The position numbers were made by a program, and so were the translations under genes. Below are positions 17,575-25,015 of a stretch of 64,000 bases of DNA, piece by piece; position 1 is the first letter of the stretch, and each line of letters starts with the position of its first letter. The stretch is taken from positions 62,001 to 126,000 of the forward strand of contig NZ_VCBA01000005.1 of the NCBI RefSeq assembly GCF_007995245.1, in the 5' to 3' direction. The notes beneath the pieces were generated by a model. It ran no database searches. It worked only from the letters and a program-made list of their open reading frames with translations, and was not told the origin of the DNA. This DNA is from Tateyamaria sp. syn59. Its GTDB lineage: Bacteria > Pseudomonadota > Alphaproteobacteria > Rhodobacterales > Rhodobacteraceae.

Positions 17575-18380
17575 GCGGCCTCTGCCCAGGGAAAGAGGCG
17601 GCGAGACAGTCGCGCGAGGCACCAGTCGAGGACAAAGGCGATTAGGGTGATCCATGCGACGTAGGTCAGGATCACATCCATGGCGAGGTATCGGCGCACG
17701 AGGAAGATGCGATAGCCCAGCCCGTCCTCGCTTGCGATGGCTTCGGCGGCGATCAGGAACAGCCAGGCCGGACCAAGGGACAGCCGCACTGCCTGAATGA
17801 GGCGCGGCAGGATTTGCGGTAACGCAACCCGCAACGCGATGGCCAGAGACGACGCCCCCAGCGTCTGCGCCTTGATGATCTGTTCTGAGGGCAACTCGGC
17901 TGTGCGTGCGGACAGGTCGCGGATCAGGAAAGGCGTGATGCCGATGGTGATCAGGGCAACCTTGGACAGCTCGCCCAACCCAAACACAATGAACAGGATG
18001 GGCAGGATCGCCAGGGGCGGCACCATCGAGATCACGGCAACAAAACTGTTCAACCCGGCATGCGCCACGGGCAAAAGCCCGATCAACAACCCGAAGGCCA
18101 GCCCCAAGCTGGCCGCCAGGCCGACACCAATGGCCAGACGGCGCAGGCTGGAGGCGGTGTCTTTCCAAAACAGGATCTCGCCCGAGCGCCGGTCGGGTTC
18201 AGAGACAAGCCGTGCTGCCGTGTCGACCAATTGCGATGGCGGCGGCAATAGCTTGTCCGCCGGGTTCGCGGCGCGGCGCGCATCCGATCCCATGGCGTAG
18301 ATGATCATCAGCAGCACAAAAGGCAGAACCGTCAGGAACAGCGCAAAGGGCCGTCCGGGGGTTTTATTGATCCAGCGCAT
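17571..18380 (-). CDS. ABC transporter permease, NitT/TauT type (guanidine)
   Basis: A 269-residue inner-membrane permease with about six hydrophobic segments. The coupling region lies around SSLAIALRVALPQILPRLIQ, close to the EAA-loop pattern of the SsuC/TauC class. It begins 42 bases after the binding-protein stop and overlaps the ATPase gene. In the riboswitch-controlled context it most likely moves guanidine across the inner membrane. Confidence 0.88.
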   Translation of the reverse strand: MRWINKTPGRPFALFLTVLPFVLLMIIYAMGSDARRAANPADKLLPPPSQLVDTAARLVSEPDRRSGEILFWKDTASSLRRLAIGVGLAASLGLAFGLLIGLLPVAHAGLNSFVAVISMVPPLAILPILFIVFGLGELSKVALITIGITPFLIRDLSARTAELPSEQIIKAQTLGASSLAIALRVALPQILPRLIQAVRLSLGPAWLFLIAAEAIASEDGLGYRIFLVRRYLAMDVILTYVAWITLIAFVLDWCLARLSRRLFPWAEAA

Positions 18381-18422
18381 CGGTCGCGTTCCGCACGATC
18401 AAGCCGCGCGGAAAGCCTGTGC

Positions 18423-19472
18423 TCAGAGCGCGCCGTCGGCGGCCATCTGCATGTAAGTCGTGTCATAGCGCATCATGACATTCCCCGCGTCGCCGGTGGT
18501 TGTGCCATCTGGGTATTCCACACCCACGAAATCTGCGCTTGGCGCGCCTTCGCCCAAGATGCCCTTGTCGAAGAGGAATTCGGCCACGTTGACCATTGTT
18601 GCTTTCAAAGCGTCAGCTTCGGTGAAGGCGACCGCATCGGCAGGGTCATAAAACATCTCGGTCGAGGCAAGCTGCGCTTTGTAGCCCGCAAGGTCGGTGC
18701 CCGATGCCTCTGCCATCGCGGTCAGCGCGCCTTCGTTCCCAGCAGCCATCAAGGCCATCAACTCGTACCATGCACCTGTCAGTGCCTTGCCGAAATTCGG
18801 GTTGGCGGCCAGCGTTTCGGTGTTCACCCACATGATGTCGATGATCTCTCCGGGGATGTCCGAGCTGTCGTAGACTTTCGTGGCGTCGGGCTGTTCGAGG
18901 ATGGTCGACACGAGTGGATTCCAGGTCACGACCGCCTCGACATCCGGGATCGAATAGGCGGCAATCATGTCGGCGTCGGATGTGTTGATGACCGAGGCGA
19001 GATCCCGTTCCGCCAAGCCAACGCTGTCGAGCCCCCGCGCCAGCAGGTAATGCGAGACGGACAGCTCAACGAGGTTGACTGGTTTGCCCGCAAGATCGGC
19101 CAGACCGCCCTCGCCCTTGAGGATGATCGCGTCGTTGCCGTTGGAATAGTCGCCGACGATCAGTGCAGTCGTGTCCACGCCGCCCCCGGACGAGATGGAC
19201 AGCGTGTCCATGTTGGTGGCTGTCACACCGTCAAATTCGCCCGCCGTGTATTGAATGATGGATTCGACGTAATCGTTAATTTGCACAATCTCGACGTCGA
19301 TCTCGTACTTGTCAGCCCATTTGTCCATGATCCCGCTGTCTTCGAGATAGCCCCACGGCATCCAGCCTACGTAGATCGACCACGCCACCTTGAATTCGGT
19401 TTTTTCCTGCGCGGCGGCGCCGAATGTCGTGAGTGTCAGTGCCAGAGCGGCCAAAACAGTTGAACGGATCAT
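18423..19472 (-). CDS. ABC substrate-binding protein, guanidine/'urea carboxylase'-associated type
   Basis: A 349-residue periplasmic binding protein with a clear signal peptide (hydrophobic residues 4-20, cleavage near AAA-Q at 21-22). The mature start VAWSIYVGWMPWGYLEDSG, then FDGVTATNMDTLSISSGGGV and IVGDYSNGNDAIIL, match from memory the binding proteins found beside urea (now guanidine) carboxylase genes and under guanidine-I riboswitches. The ATG at 19472 follows GGAGGATG, an ideal ribosome site. It is the first gene after the riboswitch; 65 bases separate aptamer and start codon. Confidence 0.9.
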   Translation of the reverse strand: MIRSTVLAALALTLTTFGAAAQEKTEFKVAWSIYVGWMPWGYLEDSGIMDKWADKYEIDVEIVQINDYVESIIQYTAGEFDGVTATNMDTLSISSGGGVDTTALIVGDYSNGNDAIILKGEGGLADLAGKPVNLVELSVSHYLLARGLDSVGLAERDLASVINTSDADMIAAYSIPDVEAVVTWNPLVSTILEQPDATKVYDSSDIPGEIIDIMWVNTETLAANPNFGKALTGAWYELMALMAAGNEGALTAMAEASGTDLAGYKAQLASTEMFYDPADAVAFTEADALKATMVNVAEFLFDKGILGEGAPSADFVGVEYPDGTTTGDAGNVMMRYDTTYMQMAADGAL

Positions 19473-19537
19473 ATCATCCTCCAGGTCCAATCAAAACATA
19501 CGACCGAAGGTTATAGTGAGAGACGCGGCCGAACCGT

Positions 19538-19653
19538 CGCAGTGCTCTCCCGGGATTTTGCCCCGCCGTGTACCGTCCGGAATTTGCCGGACCGGCGGCA
19601 CCTCTCGGACCAGCCCTGTCGTGGATGACAAGCGGAACCCTAGGTACCCTGCG
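19538..19653 (-). ncRNA. Guanidine-I (ykkC) riboswitch
   Basis: Read on the minus strand the aptamer has all hallmark blocks in order: CTAGGGTTCCGC (19643-19632), GGTCCGAGAGGTG (from 19611), an ACACGGCGGGGCAAAAT segment, then CCCGGGAGAG (19554-19545). The ends CGCAG (19653-19649) and CTGCG (19542-19538) pair to close the P1 stem. This is the consensus of the guanidine-sensing ykkC class I aptamer. It stands directly upstream of the importer-ureohydrolase operon. A CTCTC at 19522-19518 could pair with the GAGAG of the aptamer end and may be part of the expression switch; that part is inference. Confidence 0.93.
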
Positions 19654-19812
19654 CGTGTGACGGTACGTGGTGGATTAGGTGCGCACCAAAATCGGATTGA
19701 CCGGATCGGGTTTTGTCGGGAAATACGCACAGTTTTGCAGCGGTTTTTGGGCGATATGCGCGACTATTGGGCAGTCAGCAGTTGACCAAGTGCCTTTGAG
19801 GCTAGAACGCGA

Positions 19813-19843
19813 GCAAAAAAAACCCGGGCACTCAGGCCCGGGC
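19813..19843 (-). terminator. Rho-independent terminator of the response-regulator gene
   Basis: On the minus strand CCCGGG, loop of eight bases, CCCGGG, then a run of eight T. It closes the response-regulator gene ending at 19954 and isolates it from the riboswitch promoter region downstream. The stretch 19473-19812 holds the riboswitch and its presumed promoter; no gene is visible in it. Confidence 0.85.
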
Positions 19844-19953
19844 AAGTCCAACAGGGAGGTGCATGTTTCGCCGCGAGGCGGCCCCGACATGCGCGGGCTT
19901 CGTGCAGTTAACATGCGTCTTAGCGAAAGGTTCCGCTTTGACCCACGTCAATG

Positions 19954-20640
19954 TCAGGCCATGAGACGATATCCGCCGCTTTCGGTCACAAGAAGGCGCG
20001 CATTTGACGGATCCGGTTCGATTTTCTGGCGCAAACGATAGATATGCGTTTCCAGCGTGTGGGTCGTGACACCTGCGTTGTAGCCCCAGACCTCGTGCAA
20101 CAGCACGTCGCGGGCCACCACGCCTTCGGTCGAGCGGTAGAGGAATTTGAGGATGTTCGTCTCTTTCTCGGTCAGGCGAATCTTGCGGTCATCCTCGGTC
20201 ACCAGCATCTTGACGCTCGGCTTGAAGGTGTAGGGCCCGAGGGTGAAAACGGCGTCCTCGGACTGTTCATGCTGGCGCAATTGGGCGCGAATGCGGGCCA
20301 GCAGAACCGGGAACTTGAACGGCTTGGACACGTAGTCGTTGGCACCAGCATCGAGGCCGAGGATCGTGTCGGCGTCCGTATCGTGGCCTGTGAGCATCAC
20401 GATGGGCGACTTGACCCCCTGCTTGCGCATCACGCGGCACAGTTCACGCCCGTCGGTATCCGGCAGGCCCACGTCGAGGATCACGAGGTCGTAGATCGCC
20501 TCCTTGGCCTTGACCAGAGCGTCCTGGCCGTTGCCCGCCTCGAACACGTCGAAATCTTCGGTCATGACAAGCTGTTCGCTCAACGCTTCGCGCAGGTCCT
20601 CATCATCATCGACCAGAAGGATTTTCTTCAATTGTGCCAT
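19954..20640 (-). CDS. OmpR-family response regulator
   Basis: A 228-residue two-component regulator. The receiver domain has the acidic pocket DDDED at residues 10-14, a phosphoacceptor Asp in LVILDVGLPDTDG and the conserved Lys in DYVSKPFKF. The C-terminal winged helix is recognisable by RLTEKETNILKFL and VTTHTLETHIYRLRQKIE, ending ESGGYRLMA. No histidine kinase is adjacent, so it is an orphan in this window. Its size and C-terminal sequence resemble CenR-type essential regulators of alphaproteobacteria, but that name is tentative. The start at 20640 begins MAQLKKILLVDDD. Divergent from ribA. Confidence 0.9.
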   Translation of the reverse strand: MAQLKKILLVDDDEDLREALSEQLVMTEDFDVFEAGNGQDALVKAKEAIYDLVILDVGLPDTDGRELCRVMRKQGVKSPIVMLTGHDTDADTILGLDAGANDYVSKPFKFPVLLARIRAQLRQHEQSEDAVFTLGPYTFKPSVKMLVTEDDRKIRLTEKETNILKFLYRSTEGVVARDVLLHEVWGYNAGVTTHTLETHIYRLRQKIEPDPSNARLLVTESGGYRLMA

Positions 20641-20703
20641 GGGTCTCGTCTCCCTTGATGTTGGAGGATAGATGCGGTCGCGCAGGGGTTTCAGCAAGTT
20701 GTG

Positions 20704-20750
20704 GGCCAAATGTTTCACGCCCATGTGTCAGCGAGCGGCCAAATGTTTCA
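20704..20750. repeat. Direct repeat GGCCAAATGTTTCA x2 between cenR-like gene and ribA
   Basis: The 14-mer GGCCAAATGTTTCA occurs at 20704-20717 and 20737-20750, start to start 33 bases (about three helical turns). It lies in the divergent intergenic region 20641-20802 and may be a regulator site. Confidence 0.4.
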
Positions 20751-20802
20751 ATTCCGGCGCGATTTGCTTATGTCGAGCGGGACGAAGGCGAGGATTTGTT
20801 AC

Positions 20803-21891
20803 ATGGGTCTGGGCCCGGATATCGTGGAGATGCTGGCGCGGGCGCGCGCCGATCTGCGCATGGGCGTGCCCATTGTGGTTCTGGGCGAGGTGTCTGTGCT
20901 TGCCGTTGCGGTCGAGGCGATGTCGCCCGACAGGCTCGTGGCGTTTCGGGCTCTGGGCGCACCACTGGAAATGGCCCTGACCGGCTGGCGCGCTGAAACG
21001 CTAAAGGCGCGGGTCTATGATGGCGACGTGGCAAGAATTGCGGTCCCGGAGGCGGCCGCGTTGGGCTGGTTGCAATCGCTGGCAGACCCTGCAGACGATC
21101 TAGCGACCCCAATGAAAGGGCCCCTGCGGTCGCTTCGCGATGGCGATGCGGCCGCGCATCGAATTGCGATCCAGCTGTGCAAAGCCGCGCGCCTGCTGCC
21201 CGCCGCCCTGTGTGCGCAGGTTCAGGACGGTTTGAAATTCGCTGTGTCCCATAGCTTGACCGCGATTCCGCTAGCATTGGCGGAACCATTGATGGCCAAG
21301 TCCAGCCTGCTGCATCCCGTTGTGCAGGCGCGTCTACCGGTGGAAGCCTCGGAGGCGGGGCGGCTGCATGTCTTCCGCCCAGAGGATGGGGGCGAAGAGC
21401 ATTACGCATTCGAGATCGGGCGCCCGGATCGCAGCAAACCCGTCCTGGCCCGTCTGCATTCTGCCTGCTTCACCGGCGATGTTATGGGCAGTCTGAAATG
21501 CGATTGCGGGCCGCAGCTGCGCGGTGCCCTTGCGCAGATGGGGACGGAAGGGGCGGGCGTGCTCCTTTATATGAACCAGGAAGGGCGCGGGATTGGCCTG
21601 GCCAACAAGATGCGCGCCTATGCCTTGCAGGACCAGGGATTTGACACCGTTGATGCCAATCACCGGCTTGGGTTCGAAGATGACGAGCGTGATTTTCGGC
21701 TGGGGTCGGATATTCTGAAATCCATGGGATTTTCGTCAGTGCGCCTTTTGACCAACAACCCTGCCAAAGTGGCGATGATGGAGACCAGCGGGATCGCAGT
21801 GACTGAGCGCGTGCCTCTGAAAGTGGGCGAAAACCGGTTCAACCGGGACTACCTGGCGACCAAGGCCGCGAAGTCAGGACATCTGCTGTGA
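20803..21891 (+). CDS. ribA: GTP cyclohydrolase II
   Basis: A 362-residue protein whose C-terminal two thirds is GTP cyclohydrolase II, first step of riboflavin synthesis. Zinc ligands are visible in ACFTGDVMGSLKCDCGPQL (C-x10-C-x-C). The GTP-binding segment LLYMNQEGRGIGLANKMRAY follows, then HRLGFEDDERDF and LLTNNPAKV. The N-terminal ~150 residues do not show the RibB (DHBP synthase) signature, as is usual for this RibA subtype in Rhodobacterales. I placed the start at 20803 (MGLGPDIVEMLARA), preceded by GAGGA; in-frame ATGs at 20770 and 20701 are possible. Confidence 0.92.
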   Translation: MGLGPDIVEMLARARADLRMGVPIVVLGEVSVLAVAVEAMSPDRLVAFRALGAPLEMALTGWRAETLKARVYDGDVARIAVPEAAALGWLQSLADPADDLATPMKGPLRSLRDGDAAAHRIAIQLCKAARLLPAALCAQVQDGLKFAVSHSLTAIPLALAEPLMAKSSLLHPVVQARLPVEASEAGRLHVFRPEDGGEEHYAFEIGRPDRSKPVLARLHSACFTGDVMGSLKCDCGPQLRGALAQMGTEGAGVLLYMNQEGRGIGLANKMRAYALQDQGFDTVDANHRLGFEDDERDFRLGSDILKSMGFSSVRLLTNNPAKVAMMETSGIAVTERVPLKVGENRFNRDYLATKAAKSGHLL

Positions 21892-22403
21892 CACCGTTGG
21901 ATATGGTGGTCACGCGGCGCGGGCTCCGTTTTGGTGGCCGCATCTTTCCCTGCACCGTTGGACGGGGCGGCATCACAAGTAGAAAGCGTGAGGGGGATGG
22001 GGCAACGCCCTGCGGCACGCATAGGCTGGTTGGGATGCTGTACCGGCCTGACCGCATGGCAGCACCAGCGGACTGGGCGGTGCCGATCCGGCCCGGCGAT
22101 CTGTGGTCAGATGATGTGGAAGATGAAGACTACAATCATATGGCCCGCGCCCCATATGCCCCCAGCCACGAGGTGCTGCGGCGGGCGGATCCGCTATATG
22201 ATCTGGTGATCTTGACGGACTGGAACTGGCCCTATGCCGTACCGGGACGGGGATCTGCCATTTTTATCCACCGCTGGCGGAGGCCCGGCTATTCGACAGA
22301 GGGCTGTATCGGGCTGCGCCCCGATCATCTCGCTTGGATCGCGCCACGCATTCGGTTCGAGACGCGGTTGATCGTCTTGGGCAACGCCAGCCGGAAAGAT
22401 TAA
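21888..22403 (+). CDS. L,D-transpeptidase family (YkuD-like) protein
   Basis: A 171-residue protein with the L,D-transpeptidase catalytic pattern: FIHRW followed by STEGCIGL, which places the His and the nucleophilic Cys in the SxGC arrangement. Enzymes of this family crosslink peptidoglycan or attach proteins to it. No signal peptide is evident, and the short form lacking one is common near ribA in this order. The GTG start at 21888 overlaps the ribA stop by four bases; the ATG at 21903 is an alternative. Confidence 0.85.
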   Translation: MTPLDMVVTRRGLRFGGRIFPCTVGRGGITSRKREGDGATPCGTHRLVGMLYRPDRMAAPADWAVPIRPGDLWSDDVEDEDYNHMARAPYAPSHEVLRRADPLYDLVILTDWNWPYAVPGRGSAIFIHRWRRPGYSTEGCIGLRPDHLAWIAPRIRFETRLIVLGNASRKD

Positions 22404-22420
22404 CGGCACAAGCCGTTTTG
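22402..22420 (+). terminator. Short hairpin terminator after ribA-L,D-transpeptidase
   Basis: AACGGC, loop ACAA, GCCGTT, then TTG. The stem begins inside the TAA stop codon. Short T run, so confidence is moderate. Confidence 0.45.
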
Positions 22421-22449
22421 ACGCTTGGCATCCTAGGTCTGTCCCAGCA

Positions 22450-23103
22450 CTAACCCGTTACTCTGTCGCCAAAGATGGCTGAGCCCACGCGCACATGCGT
22501 GGCGCCAAGCGCAATGGCCCTTTCAAAATCACCGCTCATACCCATGGAGAGACCCGTCAGACCGTTGCGTTCGGCGATCTTGGCCAACAGGGCGAAGTGC
22601 AATGACGGCTCTTCATCCACCGGCGGGATGCACATGAGGCCCTGGACCGGCAGATCCAGGTCGCGACACTCGGCGACGAAAGCATCCGCCTCTGTTGGCA
22701 GCACGCCTGCCTTCTGCGGCTCCTCGCCGGTGTTGATCTGAAGAAAGATGTCAGGGCAGGTCCCAAGCTCTTGCGCAAGGCGGGCGATGGCGTTGGCCAG
22801 TTTGGGCCGGTCCACGGAATGGATCGCCTGAAACAGCTGCATGGCCTGCCGTGCCTTATTGCTTTGCAGGGGGCCGATCAGATGCACATCAACGGACCCG
22901 TATTGCTTGCGCAGGTCCGGCCATTTGCCATCCGCTTCCTGCACGCGGTTTTCACCAAAGAGGCGGTGCCCCTCGTCTAGTACAGCGGTGACACGATCCA
23001 GTGGCTGTAATTTGCTGACGGCGATCAAGTGAACGGACGCGGGATCACGACCGGCTGCCTGACACGCAGCGTCAATACGGGTGGTTATGTCTGAAAGGGA
23101 CAT
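22450..23103 (-). CDS. YggS/PLPBP family pyridoxal phosphate homeostasis protein
   Basis: A 217-residue single-domain PLP-binding protein. The PLP lysine is in LIAVSKLQP; FGENRVQEA, HLIGPLQSNKA and IHSVDRPKLA follow in the family order; the phosphate site is at the C-terminal SMGMSGDFERAIALGATHVR. These proteins buffer free PLP and are not enzymes. The start at 23103 fits the usual N terminus (MSLSDITTRIDAAC). Convergent with the L,D-transpeptidase gene. Confidence 0.93.
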   Translation of the reverse strand: MSLSDITTRIDAACQAAGRDPASVHLIAVSKLQPLDRVTAVLDEGHRLFGENRVQEADGKWPDLRKQYGSVDVHLIGPLQSNKARQAMQLFQAIHSVDRPKLANAIARLAQELGTCPDIFLQINTGEEPQKAGVLPTEADAFVAECRDLDLPVQGLMCIPPVDEEPSLHFALLAKIAERNGLTGLSMGMSGDFERAIALGATHVRVGSAIFGDRVTG

Positions 23104-23169
23104 GTTTGACCTCTGGTCTGATGCGCTTGGAAGCACAAACCATGGTCGCCGCTGAAATGCAAAGGGCAG

Positions 23170-23203
23170 AAATGAAAAGGGGCAGACCAATGGCCTGCCC
23201 CAA
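23170..23203 (-). terminator. Rho-independent terminator of the porin gene
   Basis: Minus strand GGGGCAG, loop, CTGCCCC, then TTTTCATTTC. It lies 20 bases after the porin stop. Confidence 0.8.
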
Positions 23204-23223
23204 ATCTTCAGATGTTGCTGGAC

Positions 23224-24189
23224 TTAGAAGTCGAAGCGAACACCCAGGTCTGCTTGGGTCAGGTCGGCAGTTGTTTGGCCGATACCACCGCGCAGCACAA
23301 CGCCGCCGCCCAGGTTGTGGCGGAAGCCGATACCGTAGGCTTCTTCTTGCGTGTCGATGCCGCCGTCTGCGTAGACGAAGCGGATGTCGGTTGCTGCGCC
23401 GATGTCGTACTTGGCAGTCAGCGAAAAGCCAACGTCGTCTTGGACGTCCGAGTCGTAAACCAGTGCGTTGAATGCGAACGCGCCGAGTTCACCGCCGAAG
23501 CCGATGACATAGAAGTCGTTGTCCGAACCAGGTGCAACGCCATCTTCGGAGCTGCCGTAGGCTGCGCCGATGGAGTAGTTGCCGAAGTTGTAGCCAACAC
23601 CGATCTGGAACTCGTTACCGCCAGCTGCGTTGTTGGTTGCAACAACGTCGTCGGTGTACGAGATCGACGCTGTCAGGTCGCCTGCGGTGTAACGCAGCTT
23701 GACGGTCGGTGCGATGGTGTCGTCATCGCCGCTTGTGCCGAAGCCGGAAGCGGGGATGCCAGCTGCGCCGGTCGAGTTGCCGATGAAGTCTTCAACACCG
23801 ATTTCGTAGCCGAAGAAGTCCAGAACGTCGCCGGAGTCAACAACGTCGGACACGTGACCGACGTCCAGACGCCATGCGCCGGTCGACACGGCAAAGCCAG
23901 CTGCCGAACGCTGGGCGACGTTGGATGCGCCTGCTGCGTTTTCGTCTGTTTGGAAACGGATACGGCCTTCGAACTCAACGCCGTTGTCTGTTGTCGTTGT
24001 ACCGGTCACGGTGAAACGCAGACGCTGGATGACGCGGGTTTCGTCCGCGCCGGGTGTATTGTTTTCCAGGTAGCCCAGGCCGAAACGGCCGTAACCACCG
24101 ATGCTAACTTCCTGCGCTTTGGCCATGTCGGCGCTGACGATCAGGCCGGCGGCACCAAGTGCGGTCGTCGCGAAGAGAAATTTTTTCAT
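23224..24189 (-). CDS. Outer membrane porin, Rhodobacter type
   Basis: A 321-residue outer-membrane beta-barrel protein. The signal peptide is MKKFLFATTALGAAGLIVSA with cleavage after KAQ near residue 26. The mature chain shows alternating hydrophobic strands and Gly/Asp-rich turns, VSIGGYGRFGLGY at the first strand, and the terminal phenylalanine (GVRFDF) needed for Bam recognition. It probably forms a general diffusion trimer. The ATG at 24189 was chosen for the signal peptide. Codon choice is strongly biased, as expected for an abundant protein, and a strong terminator follows. Confidence 0.92.
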   Translation of the reverse strand: MKKFLFATTALGAAGLIVSADMAKAQEVSIGGYGRFGLGYLENNTPGADETRVIQRLRFTVTGTTTTDNGVEFEGRIRFQTDENAAGASNVAQRSAAGFAVSTGAWRLDVGHVSDVVDSGDVLDFFGYEIGVEDFIGNSTGAAGIPASGFGTSGDDDTIAPTVKLRYTAGDLTASISYTDDVVATNNAAGGNEFQIGVGYNFGNYSIGAAYGSSEDGVAPGSDNDFYVIGFGGELGAFAFNALVYDSDVQDDVGFSLTAKYDIGAATDIRFVYADGGIDTQEEAYGIGFRHNLGGGVVLRGGIGQTTADLTQADLGVRFDF

Positions 24190-24441
24190 GATGTTCCCTC
24201 GGTTTTCAGTCACACGCCCTAACCGGGGAATCCGGCGAGGGGATGATCGGTGTGTCACTTATTTGACTTTACACCTCAAGCTGTCAGCGCGGCGGCGGTC
24301 AAATTCGCATCATGCATGGTGCAGCTTTGCCACAGTGCAATCAGTAGCCTGCGCCATCGGTCCATGCCGTTCGACCTTGCGACGCCACACCGACTTGGAT
24401 ATGAGTGCCAAAGGTTTGAACGGTCGAGCACAAGGCACTCC

Positions 24442-24930
24442 ATGACGAAACCCTATTCCGTGTGGGCAGGCGTACTTCTGCTGTCGATGGCGCTCACGTC
24501 ATGTGGAGCGACTTTTGTACCGCCAAACCCGGATTCAGACGTGTTTGATGACGGGGAAAGCCAGAAAGAGCGGAATGCTCGGACTGGGACCACGTTGGGT
24601 GATGCACTGCGCGCGCGGCGCAATCAGGAGTCCATCGTACGCGTCAACAAATACATCTGGTCGGCATCGCTGCAGGTCCTGGATTTCCTGCCCATTCAAT
24701 CGGTTGACCCGTTCACGGGCGTGATCGTCACAGGATTTGGCGCGCCGCCCGGCGGCGGCCGCGCCTATCGTGCGACGGTGTTGATTGCCGATCCAGCCCT
24801 GGACGCCCGATCGTTGAACGTCGCCCTGCAGACTCGCAACGGCCCGGCCAGCGCCGCAACCGTGCGCGCCATCGAAGACGCGATCCTAACGCGCGCCCGT
24901 CAGCTACGGGTGGCCGACAACCGGCTATAG
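24442..24930 (+). CDS. DUF3576 lipoprotein
   Basis: A 162-residue protein with a type II signal: MTKPYSVWAGVLLLSMALTS followed by Cys21, so it is a lipoprotein. The body contains VNKYIWSASLQVLDFLPIQS, characteristic of DUF3576 proteins. In most Rhodobacterales genomes I recall this gene is followed by leuS, lptE and holA; here leuS is decayed. Function is unknown; its place near lptE suggests an envelope role. Divergent from the porin. Confidence 0.87.
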   Translation: MTKPYSVWAGVLLLSMALTSCGATFVPPNPDSDVFDDGESQKERNARTGTTLGDALRARRNQESIVRVNKYIWSASLQVLDFLPIQSVDPFTGVIVTGFGAPPGGGRAYRATVLIADPALDARSLNVALQTRNGPASAATVRAIEDAILTRARQLRVADNRL

Positions 24931-24967
24931 GCCCTTTCCGCGCATCACTTTCCGCTTTATCACACGC

Positions 24968-24989
24968 GCCGGGCACCACGCCCGGCGTT
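24968..24989 (+). terminator. Hairpin after DUF3576 gene
   Basis: GCCGGGC, loop ACCAC, GCCCGGC, then GTTTGC. Strong stem but a weak T tract. Confidence 0.5.
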
Positions 24990-25015
24990 TGCACATTCAG
25001 GACCAGATCAAAGAA

